This document shows, one piece after another, positions 34,425 through 46,100 of a stretch of DNA of 64,000 nucleotides; position 1 is the first letter of the stretch; each line of letters starts with the position of its first letter. Made by a program: the position numbers and the translations under genes. This DNA is from Timema cristinae (Eukaryota; Arthropoda; Insecta; Phasmatodea; Timematidae), in assembly GCA_039000515.1 (NCBI GenBank), contig JBCFYV010000001.1, positions 60,975,267-61,039,266 on the forward strand. Direction: 5' to 3'. A model generated the notes under the pieces. The model saw only the letters and a program-made list of their open reading frames with translations. It had not been told where the DNA came from and did no database searches.

Positions 34425-34651
34425 GTTCAAGAAGAGGGACCCACTTGTCGAGTTTGAAGCCAGTGTCCTCATGCTCCTTTGTGTTGAAAGTGGCAATGTG
34501 TGTACGAAGAAGCTTGCCCAACACATCCAACACCTCCATGTGGAGACCACGGTAACTAGCCAAGAACTGCAGAACCTGCCACAGTCCAGTCTGACCCACC
34601 ACGTTCACAGCCAGGACTTCATCATAGGATAAGTTGCTTCCCAAGAACTCA
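34425..34651 (-). CDS. Host gene exon B: helical region, directly abutted by a minisatellite
   Basis: Exon of 227 bp, minus strand. The acceptor is TTTCCAACAG. The donor GTGAGT lies immediately after GAAC. It starts with one base completing a leucine codon from exon A and ends in phase 1. The peptide includes EFLGSNLSYDEVLAVNVVG, then GLWQVLQFLASYRGLHMEV and LLRTHIATFN. The only intron bases between this exon and the 43-bp array are the donor itself; the last array unit merges into it. The protein sequence looks intact and the exon is open throughout. No named family recognised; probably alpha-helical. Confidence 0.8.
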
Positions 34652-35224
34652 CTGTTGGAAACATTGTCAGTTCAAAGAATTATAATAATTCCACATATGG
34701 GTTAGGGTTGGGATTGAAAAATCACAGTGATAGATCACACTAGAAAAACCATTTCTAATGCACATTTTCAAGATTCAAACTTTTAACCTTACATCAGCAA
34801 CAAATCAGTATATTTTGAGAGTCATACTTTAGACTGAGCTACTGGTGTGTCTGCAATTTGATTTTTAATATTTGTTATAAAGTGAGCTATAAATAAAAAA
34901 TAAACCATAATATACATGTTTATAAAAAATTGAAAGCCATATAGCCTATATGTCATTTCCCTCATTTTTAAATATTAATACCATTAATAATATGTCGCCA
35001 CCCCCATCCCGTGGGTCAAACGTGTCAGGATGGGCTTGTCAGATGGATAGGTAGAGGCAAATAATTGTTGGGTCAGTTTAATCTGGTTTATTGAAATAGA
35101 TTAATTAAGCTAATAGTGTATAATGTGATGTAGGATTTAGAACTGATTGATAGAGTTTGGAAAATAGTACTAATTCTGTCACTGTCCCTACCAAGCAGTT
35201 TGTGTCCTGACTTATCTCCTAGGC
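34652..35224. other. AT-rich intron, nothing recognised
   Basis: Intron between exons A and B, left of the hAT relic. No supported feature. Confidence 0.45.
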
Positions 35225-37568
35225 CAGGGGTGGTCAACTCGTAGCCCGTGGGCCAAACAGTGGCCCACCATGGGTTGACCCCCTGCTTTCCTTACTGTGT
35301 AGAAGGAGGTAATACCAAGAATGGTAGTAGAGGGGGAATCCACGTACCTGTCACACCATTCTCAACCCTCCCTGTCACTGTTAATAGTGTCTCTGGTTAC
35401 TTGTGTTTACTTACAGTTTACCTTAAGTCGTAGTTTATTTTCTGTGTATTTTATTTGTAGCATACTTTTGATTGTGTGAGTCTGGCCCATCAAAAAAAAA
35501 TTGAAAGTGATACAACATTACGGACATTTAATGAAGAATGGGGAGAACAGTTTCTGTACCTAAAAATACAAATTTGAAAGGTATTTCAAACAAACACACA
35601 ATTCATTTAATACGTCATGGTTCTGCTTTAAGGTGCGGCAGAAGGGCGCACAAGTAATTTTACAGTTTTTATAGCATTACAATTTTTTGACCAAAATAAA
35701 TCAAGTATTTCTCCAGTAGCAACATAGAGTTTAGTTTTCTGCACATTCTGATAATAACAGATCTTGAATATCTGTCAAGAATATCCTGGAAAGTTGTCAA
35801 AACATTTTAAATAAAGAGAAAAAGTTTTGACAACATTTCAGGACATCCTTGACAGATATTCAAGATCTGTTGATATTAGCATGTGCAGAAAACTAAACTC
35901 TATGTTGCTACTGGAGGGATATTTGATTAATTTTTGCCCAAAAATTTATATTCTATAAAAACTGAAAAATACTTGCACTCCTTCTGCCGCACCTTAAGCA
36001 CTGATTACATTTTAAAGAAAAAGAGAGGAATTCATTGCTAGCAAAACTTGTTAGTTAAAAAAAACTGAAGAAAAGAATATGGTTCAAGCATCTTGTGAAA
36101 TTTCACTTCTACTGACTCAAAAGAAAAAACCTTTCTCCGATGTTGAGCTTATTAAAGAAAGTGTATCTATATTTGCAGAACACACTGGTGATACAATTGT
36201 AAAAAAAAATAAAAAATTGTGGACAATATTTCACTTTCTGGCAACACAGTTATGATGCACATTGAAGAAATGGCAGATGATGTTTCAAAACAAATAAAAC
36301 GTGCAACTGCTATTTCCAAATAACTTCAATTGCAAAAGACGAGAGCTGTGATGTTAAAGATAATGCTCAATTGCTTGTGTTTGTAAGGTGCATAAATGAA
36401 AACTTTGACGTGTTTGAAGAACTTTTAGGAATATGTCAATTATCAACCATAACAACTGGAAGGAATATTTTTGATGAAGTAAAAGACTGTATTGAAAAAA
36501 TGTGATGTAGATGGGAGTAAACTTGAAAGCATATGTACTGATGGTTCTCCGGGGATGCAAGGCTGTGTTTCTTTGCTTGAACAGTATCTAGAGCGAAAGC
36601 TATTTTCATATCACTGCATCATTCACAAAGAGGCTTTGTGTGCTAGATACATGAATTTTCATCATGTTATTGATCTTGTTTTATGTTGTGTCAATATGAT
36701 TAGATCACGTGCACTCAACCAAAGAGAGCCTAAAGAACTTTTTGAAGAGGAAATAAATGAGTATGGTGAACTTTTACTTCACAACACAGTTAGATGGCTT
36801 TCTAGAGGAGAAGTTCTTTAACGTTTCTTGAAATTAAATAACCCGGTACTTTCAATTTTGAAGATGAAAAGTGTTATGTCTATAGAATGTGGTTTATTTA
36901 AAGATTCAGATTGACTTTGTGATTTAGCGTTTTTAGTCGATATCACAAATTATTTGAATATTCTTAACATACAGTTGCAAGGTAAGGCTTCTTTATTTTC
37001 AAAAATGTTTAATGAAGTCAATAACTTTACATTAAAGCTAAAACAATTTTGTAACATCTTAGAGCAGGGCAAACTTGGATCATTTTCCAACACTTCAGCA
37101 AATTGTTAGTAAATACAGTAATTTTACCATGGATCATATAAAATAAAAATCAGTTTCATCTTTATATGAGTCATTAATAGCTCGATTTTTCCTTTTCTAT
37201 CTGAAAAGAGTAAAATAGACTTATACATAAATCCATTTTGTCTTTCAGAGTTTGATATAGATAAATATTCCTCATTCCTACAAATCGAGGTATTGGTAAT
37301 CCAAAATCACTCTGAACTTTGTGCTAAGTTTAAAGAACATTTTAGATCACCCAGTGCTCTTAATCTGACTGAATTTTGGAAATACGAATCCAAATAACAG
37401 TTACCTGAGCTTCACAATTTTGATTTAAGATTTGTGTGTAGATTCGGCTCCACATATATATGTGAGAAAACATTTTCTTCTATGAATGTTACTAAAAATA
37501 AATTTGGTTTCACTATTACAGAGTCACATCTTTCTAAAGTGCTTATTTTGTGCACCTTCAAAAATTAA
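35225..37568 (+). pseudogene. hAT transposase relic (GTF2IRD2/Charlie-like), with left terminal repeat
   Basis: Left end CAGGGGTGGTCAACTCGTAG then CCCGTGGGCCAAA is the classic terminal repeat of this hAT group. Coding pieces in order: FNEEWGEQF (35529-35555), KKPFSDVELIKESVSIF, FVRCINENFDVFEELLGI, LESICTDGSPGMQG, YHCIIHKEALCARYM, VRWLSRGEVL, and the C-terminal dimerisation region FVCRFGSTYICEKTFSSMNV. The longest intact frame is 36492-36821. Stops and frame shifts are scattered and a MITE sits after the N-terminal part, so it is dead. GTF2IRD2 in mammals is a domesticated relative. The right terminal repeat was not found. In the intron between exons A and B. Confidence 0.85.
35628..35997. mobile_element. 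Palindromic MITE with TTAA ends, nested in the hAT relic
   Basis: Element of 370 bp that is an almost complete palindrome. The left end reads TTAAGGTGCGGCAGAAGG and the right end CCTTCTGCCGCACCTTAA. Inner arms also match (AGATCTTGAATATCTGTCAA and TTGACAGATATTCAAGATCT), with the centre near 35812. TTAA at both outer edges fits the TTAA target site of piggyBac-type elements. It separates the BED-like start of the hAT ORF from the rest, so it inserted after the hAT element. Confidence 0.85.
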
Positions 37569-39705
37569 ACTTTAATTTCTAATGAAGAAATAGTTTTTGC
37601 TATAATTATGAAATTATGTGAATGATTATAGATTCATAGTAAAACAACTAATTTACACTTTTACGGGTTCTATTATGTTAGAAAATCCTGTAAAATAATC
37701 TGATTTTTTAGTTATTTAATAATGGTTAGTAAAAAGTGCAATCAATATTATTTTCCTAAACCATTTTCAAATGTGATATGTGGAAATTTGGCAGAGGGAG
37801 GTAGGGGGTAAAGATAGGTTACAGTGGTTTGTCAAATTATTATTAAACATTTAATGACCCCAGCTTAAAAAGGGTTCTTAGCTATAACCCTAACTGGAAT
37901 CAAACACCTGACTGTCTGATGCTGTGCTGTTATTAACAAACTCTTGACTTCTAAAATGGGTTGGGGCATCCTCCTCAGTGCAGAACAGTGAATCAAACTG
38001 TGGGATATTCACCCCACAAATTTGTGAAACTTGGTAGTTGAGTATGTAGAGCACTTTGGACTAGCTCCACTAATAAGTGCTGTACGTTTGACCAGCTCCC
38101 CCCCCCCCCCCCCTCCTCTTTACTTTAGGTCCAAAATTCACTGTTATTTACCCAAAAAGGAGGGTTGTTTCCCCTAAGATACTAGTTTTGACAATGCTTT
38201 ATGTTGTGCTACTTAGCGAAATAAATTATATCAAGTCTAGATATTTGACTGCTGAGTCAGTAGAGTTTAAAGTATGATTCACTAGGCTTATGTCATACTT
38301 CCATGCTTTAGATTGACTAAGGCTGCAAGCTATGACTATATGCTTAAAGTTTAGTGCAAGTTAAACAATATAATCTGACCATGGGATTGATGAAATTAAC
38401 AAAATTAATAAGTAATATTAAAAGGTAAGAACATATAGACTACAAAGTAACAAATTTCTCTGACCACAGAATTTCGATCTATAAGTATGGGGAGTCCATT
38501 GACCTCCATTGCAATTTAATCAATACTAACTTACATAAATGGGATTGTGCCAGTTATAAATTGGTCATGGGCTGAATCGAGTTCCGACTAAGTAAATATA
38601 GTTAAGTGACCCTTTCCAAGAAACCCCTACCCTCCTAAGACACTGAAATGTATCAGCTTTGACTATGAAGAAGTCACTTCTGAGTCAGTTACTCAAAGAG
38701 TAAGAATTATGTCAATAATATGCTAAAATATTCCGTTCGATAAGAAATATGTACTTGAGTCCTTTTAACATACTAGGTGAGCAACTTGCCTTAGGGAAAA
38801 ATTTCCTTATCTTCTATGAGCCAAGTGAGGCAGAAAGCGCTGGTGGAAAAGGGGTTGGGGGCAAGGAGAGAAATGAATCATTTGGACAATGATAGCACAG
38901 TCAACATAACTCTACAGGTTAGCCACAAGCTGTGTTTCTATATTATCAGACAGCTAAAAACTATAGAAACTAATTGGGAGGCGCGAGTTTAAATCACATC
39001 TAGGGACACTTGATGTGCTTTTTTCACCTATTGTTTTGAAAGCAATTAACATAATGATTATTAGTATAATTTATGTTAACCATCAGTACTTAATCAAGCT
39101 ACCAAATGAAGTCATAGATGAAAATTTAGCTATTAATTTATGTGTTAAGTTTTTTTTACCAACATGTATTAGTACCCAATCTAGATGTACACTTATATAC
39201 TAATTAAGATAATAGAATAGGGATAAGGAAGGTTGAATTTAGAGGAAGTGTAATCGCATTTGCATGGCGAGAGAGCGAGTGGGAAACCATTTAGGGAAAA
39301 CCGCCATAAGAACCCCTGACTGAAATCGAACCATGGTCAGCCATCATTGAAGTCTAGTCTATTTTAAGAGTAGTGGCCACTGAAGCAGGTATTTTGTAAA
39401 GTTAATTTATTACAAGTTTCTGTGTCATATAAATATACTAGACAGAACACTGACTATTTAAATTATCTTTAGAATAAAATACTTGGTACCCACATCAGTG
39501 AGTGCTGGGAATAAACGTCAAGCTCACTTGGTCTGGTTTTATGGTGGAATGAGCTGATGGGAGAGTGAGTGTGTGTCTATGTGATAATGTGTTGCTCATG
39601 GATTATTTGGCGCAAAATGTTTATGTGAATAATCAAGATATTAGAGTATTTGTATCATTTAACTTTTTACTGAAAAGACAAATACTTTTTGAATGTTAAA
39701 CTTAC
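37569..39705. other. Intron sequence, with a poly-C run
   Basis: No exon or known repeat. A run of about 16 C lies at 38098-38113. The right end of the hAT element may lie in the left part. Confidence 0.45.
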
Positions 39706-39911
39706 AGAAAGTGTTTTAGTAGCACAGCTTTGTTGTCAATATTCCGAAGCACCTGTTCTGTGTAGCTCATGACAGCCAGATTAGACAAGTGAATCTTTTC
39801 AGACACTGATAAATCCAAGTTAGTTGTCGATAAGAGCACTTTGATGTAACTGAGCAGTTCAGTTGTGTGACCGGCAGCGGCAAACTTCAGTACACTCTTC
39901 AAGTAGCGACA
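39706..39911 (-). CDS. Host gene exon A: helical region, most upstream well-supported exon
   Basis: Exon of 206 bp, minus strand. The acceptor is AAATTTCAG and the donor is CTTTCT|GTAAGT, a near-perfect 5' splice site. It starts in phase 0 with CRYLKSVLKFAAAGHTTELL and ends KAVLLKHF plus two bases. Those two bases join the first base of exon B to give leucine (HFLEFLGS). The peptide is leucine-rich and helical with no recognised domain. The upstream intron must cross the Ty3/gypsy relic and probably the 15.5-kb array. No start codon is claimed. Confidence 0.78.
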
Positions 39912-40584
39912 CTGAAATTTAAACGATATCAAGTTTAGATAAACCCCCATATAAAAGAAAGCATGCTTACATCAACCAACATCATGCAAAGTTTAATAAG
40001 TTGTGTGGTGGCACCACACTTAACTGACGGTTATTATTTATTGGTCGGTTAGCCAGACTGAGAAAGTCTTCGTTTGTATTTTCCCATTATAGTTTCTGTT
40101 AATTACTGTCTGAAGTTTTAAATATGTACTTCACAATTGACCAATAAATAATTAATGTATACCCTGATTTTGGTTGGAAGAATAGTAGAGAAAATTCAAA
40201 CATATTTCTTCACAGCAAACACTGATAACATTTTACCATATTATTTTTGTTATTGTATAGGTATTAATTATCCAACAAAAGTTACAGCTATAGATAATAT
40301 AACTTGATGTATGGATATATGAAAATTGATTTAGTAACTTTAGTAACCAACTTCTACTGTTCTACCTACCAAAATCATACTATAGCTAATGTTTGCTAAT
40401 AAAGTATGTTATACAGTTTTATTCGTATTTTATATCTTGAAACATGGCACAGTGTGTAGCATCTAAAGTAGATTAAAAAGTAAAACTCATGCTGTGGAGC
40501 AAAGCTAGTAGTGAGTATAATCTTCCATCCATCCTGCTGATAAGTAGAAATTACAATAGAGTTTAGTAAACCAAATCGCCTTAA
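39912..40584. other. AT-rich intron, nothing recognised
   Basis: Between exon A and the Ty3/gypsy-type relic. The open frame 40396-40596 (minus) has no motif. Confidence 0.45.
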
Positions 40585-40689
40585 ACATTCCGGCAACTTG
40601 GTGATAATTTCGAGGCATTACAAGAAGAGGCAACAAAGACTGGATTAAAAATTGCTACTATACAAATATCCAGGTTTAAAAACCTCCTA

Positions 40690-41135
40690 GGGCGGGACTC
40701 TGCCTATCTCTATAAAACATTAACTACCATCAAGCCTGAAGAAGAAACCGTGAATAATGTAACTTCTATCTCTATGAAACATTAACTACCATCAAGCCTG
40801 AAGAGGAAACAGTGAATAATGTAACTTTTATCTCTATAAAACCTTAACTACCATCAAGCCTGAAGAGGAAACAGTGAATAATGAAACTTCTATCTCTGTA
40901 AAACCTTAACTACCATCAAACCTGAAGAGGAAACAGTGAATAATGTATAACTTCTATCTCTATAAAACCTTAACTACCATCAAGTCTGAAGAGGAAACAG
41001 TGAATAATGTATAACTTCTATCTCTATAAAACATTAACTACCATCAAGCCTGAAGAGGAAACAGTGAATAATGTAACTTCTATCTGTATGAAACATTAAC
41101 TAGCTTCAAGACTGAAGAGGAAAGTGAATAATGTG
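40690..41135. repeat. About 62-bp tandem array, 7 units, inside gag
   Basis: Units contain CTTCTATCTCTATAAAACAT then ACTACCATCAAGCCTGAAGA and AACAGTGAATAATGTA. The first unit encodes the gag stretch YKTLTTIKPEEETVNNV and the last unit returns to gag (VNNVLTVLKS). Two units are 64-65 bp (ATGTATAAC in place of ATGTAAC), so the frame is lost. Confidence 0.9.
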
Positions 41136-42062
41136 CTGACTGTTCTTAAGTCTCAATGTATTCCTGAGAAGAATGAAACCATCCTTGTGTTCAACCATTT
41201 TAACAGGAAACAACATTTCGATGAAGTGTTTGAGAACCCCAACTACCTTCAGACCCTCCCGTGAATAGAAACGTTGTCAACTTCAAATGTTAAGACAGTT
41301 AGGAAGTTTTCCCATCCTCAGCAGACAGAACCGTTTCGGCCAGACCAAAGAGGAAATAATAGTATGTCAAGAAACCAAGTTTAGTGAACAGTTTGTTAGA
41401 AAATAATATGATCGGTGTGACCATGACCAACCAAACCGGCCTTGTAGAGCTATTAATATGCCGAATGATTGATGCCGAGTTATGTTCTATTTCATTTATT
41501 AATTTAGTAAATACCAATCACCCTTGGTGCAATCATTGCTAACTGTAAACCTGTACTTTTAAAATTGGACACAGGTACAGAAGTCAACATTATTCCTTGA
41601 AGGTAATTACAGTCCATTGGACCAGATTATAGTTCTAAGCTAAGTGCTCCTAAAGTTCATATTGAAGTGTTTGGGGGGGTTGCAATAGAACCTGTTGGTG
41701 AAATTTGCCTTCCAGCTGTCTATAAAGACAAAACACATAGCTTGGTGTTCACCATTGTAAATAAATTCAGTTGAGTGTGTACCCCTATTTAGCCTTTCAT
41801 CTTGTGTGAGTCTTGATCTTATTACAAACATTTTTGTTGGGGCCCCCAATGCTCAAAATAAACCCAATTTTAAAAACGTTTGGGCATCAAACAAAGATTT
41901 TTTTTACTGATTTCAGACGTTTCCCAAAATTGATTGATTTAAAATTTAAAACAAGTTCTGTGCCTAAAATTAGTCCAGCTTGCAGGAGTAGCTTAGAGTT
42001 CATTTAGATGATCTTGAACAGTGCAGCATTAATGAATGTTGTGAAGCTGGTGAAAGAGTAAA

Positions 42063-42108
42063 AAATAATATTTAGCACCGCGTCTTACTACCCGTTCGGG
42101 TTATACGC
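42063..42108 (-). repeat. 5'-truncated SINE 3' end with 12-bp target duplication
   Basis: Only the 3' terminus of the SINE (plus-strand reading ACCGCGTCTTACTACCCGTT then CGGGTTATACGC) plus a short AT tail. Flanked by TGAAAGAGTAAA at 42051-42062 and 42109-42120. It inserted into the pol region of the dead Ty3/gypsy-type relic. Confidence 0.88.
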
Positions 42109-43169
42109 TGAAAGAGTAAACAATCCGGTAATTGTCGAAAAACATAAAACAGGGGTCTAAAGGCATTAATCCTAGGAATCTTAGTAAAAATTTGGCCCAG
42201 GATTGTGTGTTGATGATTCTCACACTTGAATAGATAAATTAAAAATGGTAAATAAAAAATATGTTTGCGTTTTTGATTTAATAGATGGGTTTTACCAATT
42301 TAAAATGAGTTATGAATCCGCGAATTCTCTGTATATTCAGCACCCCATTGGGTGTTACAGGTTTTTATGCGCCTTATTTGGGCTAAGCGTGCTTCCTGAG
42401 TACTTAAAAAAAACTCAAAAATACTTTGAGAACATTGTGGGAGTATGTTCTATGTATGTATGTATGATGTTCTATGTGAGGCTGACATAATGGAAGGGTT
42501 ATATAAAATAGTTAAACAAGTTATTCAGGTTGCAAATAAAAACAACGTAGTATTCAACCCAAAGAACGTTCAGTTCTTTGTGTATAAAGTTACATTTCTT
42601 AAGTTTGGAAGTTGATAAGGATGGAATTCGTACTATTAGAGTAGGGTCTAGCCTATTCAGGACATCAAAGTCCCTGCTTCATGGCAGGCTCTGGAATGTA
42701 TTTTGGGAACAGTCAATTACCTAAGATCATTGTGCCCCACCTGTCAGATATTTGCACCTCATTCAGTGAAATTATGTAAAAAAAATTGTGAGTGATCTTG
42801 GAACTTTGCCCACAATAGGCAATTAGAGCTTTTGAAAAAGTCTATAACAGATAATGTTTTGCTAACCTTGTTTAAGCTCTCCAAGCCCATTGACATAAAT
42901 ACTGACAGCAGTCAGTATGCTCTAGGCACAACTGTAATGCAAGATGGCAAGCAAATAATATATGCTTACAGATATATTGCTGCCACTAAACAAAATTATG
43001 CTCAGGTGGAAATAGAGGCATTCTCTGTCTCATTTAAGAAAAAAGCCGTCTGTTTTTTTTTCCGGGTTGGACCCACTATGGCTAACCCTGCATAGTATTG
43101 ACCTAATATGTGGTATAGACTGATACCCACATATGAGCCGACAAATTACATTAAAATACAGATATTCTC

Positions 43170-46100
43170 TAGCCTAATAAACGAAGAAGGATGACCAGTA
43201 CACAATTATAACTATCTAATAACCAAAGAAGAATGACCAGTACACAATTATAACTATCTAATAACAAAAGTAGGATGACGAGTACACAATTATAACTATC
43301 TAATAACAAAAGAAGAATGACCAGTACACAATTATAACTATCTAATAACAAAACTAGGATGACCAGTACACAATTATAACTATCTAATAACCAAAGAAGA
43401 ATGACCAGTACACAATTATAACTATCTAATAACAAAAGTAGGATGACCAGTACACAATTATAACTATCTAATAACAAAAGAAGAATGACCAGTACACAAT
43501 TATAACTATCTAATAACAAAAGTAGGATGACCAGTACACAATTATAACTATCTAATAACAAAAGAAGAACGACCAGTACACAATTATAACTATCTAATAA
43601 CCAAAGTAGGATGACCAGTACACAATTATAACTATCTAATAACAAAAGTAGGATGACCAGTACACAATTATAACTATCTAATAACAAAAATAGGATGACC
43701 AGTACACAATTATAACTATCTAATAACAAAAGAAGAATGACCAGTAAACAATTATAACTATCTAATAACAAAAGTAGGATGACCAGTACACAATTATAAC
43801 TATCTAATAACAAAAGTAGGATGACCAGTACACAATTATAACTATCTAATAACAAAAGAAGAACGACCAGTACACAATTATAAGTATCTAATAACAAAAG
43901 TAGGATGACCAGTACACAATTATAACTATCTAATAACAAAAGTAGGATGACCAGTACACAATTATAACTATCTAATAACAAAAGTAGGATGACCAGTACA
44001 AAATTATAACTATCTAATAACAAAAGTAAGAATGACCAGTACACAATTATAACTATCTAATAACAAAAGAGGATGACAGTACACAATTATAAACTATCTA
44101 ATAACAAAAGTAGGATGACCAGTACACAATTATAAACTATCTAATAACAAAAGAGGATGACCAGTACACAATTATAAACTATCTAATAACCAAAGTAGGA
44201 TGACCAGTACACAATTATAACTATCTAATAACCAAAAGAGAATGACCAGTACACAATTATAACTATCTAATAACAAAAGTAGGATGACCAGTACACAATT
44301 ATAACTATCTAATAACAAAAGAAGAAGACCAGTACACAATTATAACTATTAATAACAAAGTAGGATGACCAGTACACAATTATAACTATCTAATAACAAA
44401 AGAAGAATGACCAGTACACAATTATAACTATCTAATAACAAAAGTAGGATGACCAGTACACAATTATAACTATCTATATAACAAAGTAGGATGACCAGTA
44501 CACATTAACTATCTAATAACAAAAGTAGGATGACCAGTACAATTATACTATCTAATAACAAAAGTAAGATGACCAGTACACAATTATAACTATCTAATAA
44601 CCAAAGATAGAATGACCAGTACACAATTATAACTATCTAATAACAAAGAAGAAATGACCAGTACACAATTATAACTATCTAATAACACAAAGAAGAATGA
44701 CCAGTACACAATTATAACTATCTAATAACAAAAGAAGAATGACCAGTACACAATTATAACTATCTAATACAAAAGTAGGATGACCAGTAACAATTATAAC
44801 TATCTAATAACAAAAGTAGGATGACCAGTACACAATTATAACTATCTAATAACAAAAGAAGAATGACCAGTACACAATTATAACTATCTAATAACCAATG
44901 AAGAATGAACCAGTACACAATTATAACTATCTAATAACAAAAGTAGGATGACCAGTACACAATTATAAATATCTAATAACAAAAGAAGAATGACCAGTAC
45001 ACAATTATAACTATCTAATAACAAATTTAGGATGACCAGTACACAATTATAACTATCTAATAACAAAAGAAGAATGACCAGTACACAATTATAACTATCT
45101 AATAACAAAGTTGGATGACCAGTACACAATTATAACTATCTAATAACAAAAGAAAGACCAGTACACAATTATAACTATCTAATAACCAAAAGTAGGATGA
45201 CCAGTACACAATTATAACTATCAATAACAAAATAAGAATGACCAGTACACAATTATAACTATCTAATAACAAAAGTAGGGATGACCAGTACACAATTATA
45301 ACTATCTATAACTAAAGTAGGATGACCAGTATACATAACTATCTAATAACAAAGAGATGGATCAGACACATTATAACTATCTAATAACAAAAGTAGGATG
45401 ACCAGTACACAATTAAAACTATCTAATAACAAAAGTAGGATGACATGTACACAATTATAACTATCTAATAACAAAATAAGGATGACCAGTACACAATTAT
45501 AACTATCTAATAACAAAAGAAGAATGACCAGTACACAATTATAACTATCTAATAACAAAAGAAGAATGACCAGTACACAATTATAACTATCTAATAACCA
45601 AGAAGAATACCAGTACCAATTATAACTATCTAATAACAAAAGTAGGATGACCAGTACAAAATTATAACTATCTAATAACAAACGAAGGAATGACCAGTAC
45701 ACAATTATATAACTATCTAATAACAAAAGTAGATGACCAGTACACAATTATAACTATCTAATAACAAAAGTAGGATGACCAGTACACAATTATACTATTA
45801 ATAACAAAAGATGAATAACCAGTACACAATTATAACTATCTAATAACAAAAGTAGGATGACCAGTAAACAATTATAACTATCTAATAACAAAGAAGAATG
45901 ACCAGTACACAATTATAACTATCTAATAACAAAAGTAGGATGACCAGTACACAATTATAAACTATCTAATAACAAAAGAAGAATGACCAGTACACAATTA
46001 TAACTATCTAATAACAAAGTAGGATGACCAGTACACAATTATAACTATCTAATAACAAAAGAAGAACGACCAGTACACAATTATAACTATCTAATAACCA

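Larger units (their letters stand above)
40585..43080 (+). pseudogene. Ty3/gypsy-type retrotransposon relic: gag, protease, reverse transcriptase, RNase H
   Basis: Plus strand, in canonical order. Gag: FRQLGDNFEALQEEATKTGL and RFKNLLGRDSAYLYKTL, resumed after an internal array as VNNVLTVLKSQCIPEKNET. Protease: LLKLDTGTEVNIIP with the D-T-G active site at 41568-41576. Reverse transcriptase: VFDLIDGFYQFKM, then CYRFLCALFGL at 42245-42420; the YVDD box is not readable. RNase H: IDINTDSSQYALGTTVMQ at about 42890-42945. Stops and frame shifts break every domain, and no integrase or LTRs are seen, so it is an old, truncated copy. The element stops about 90 bp before the 15.5-kb array. Confidence 0.85.

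Noticed and set aside
34369..34632. Plus-strand ORF over exon B
   Set aside because: Shadow of exon B plus the last array units.
43169..44044. 291-codon minus-strand ORF (and similar ones to 58816) as membrane-protein genes
   Set aside because: It is the 42-bp unit read in one frame; length depends only on where indels or 34-bp units fall. No unique start region, domain or splice support.
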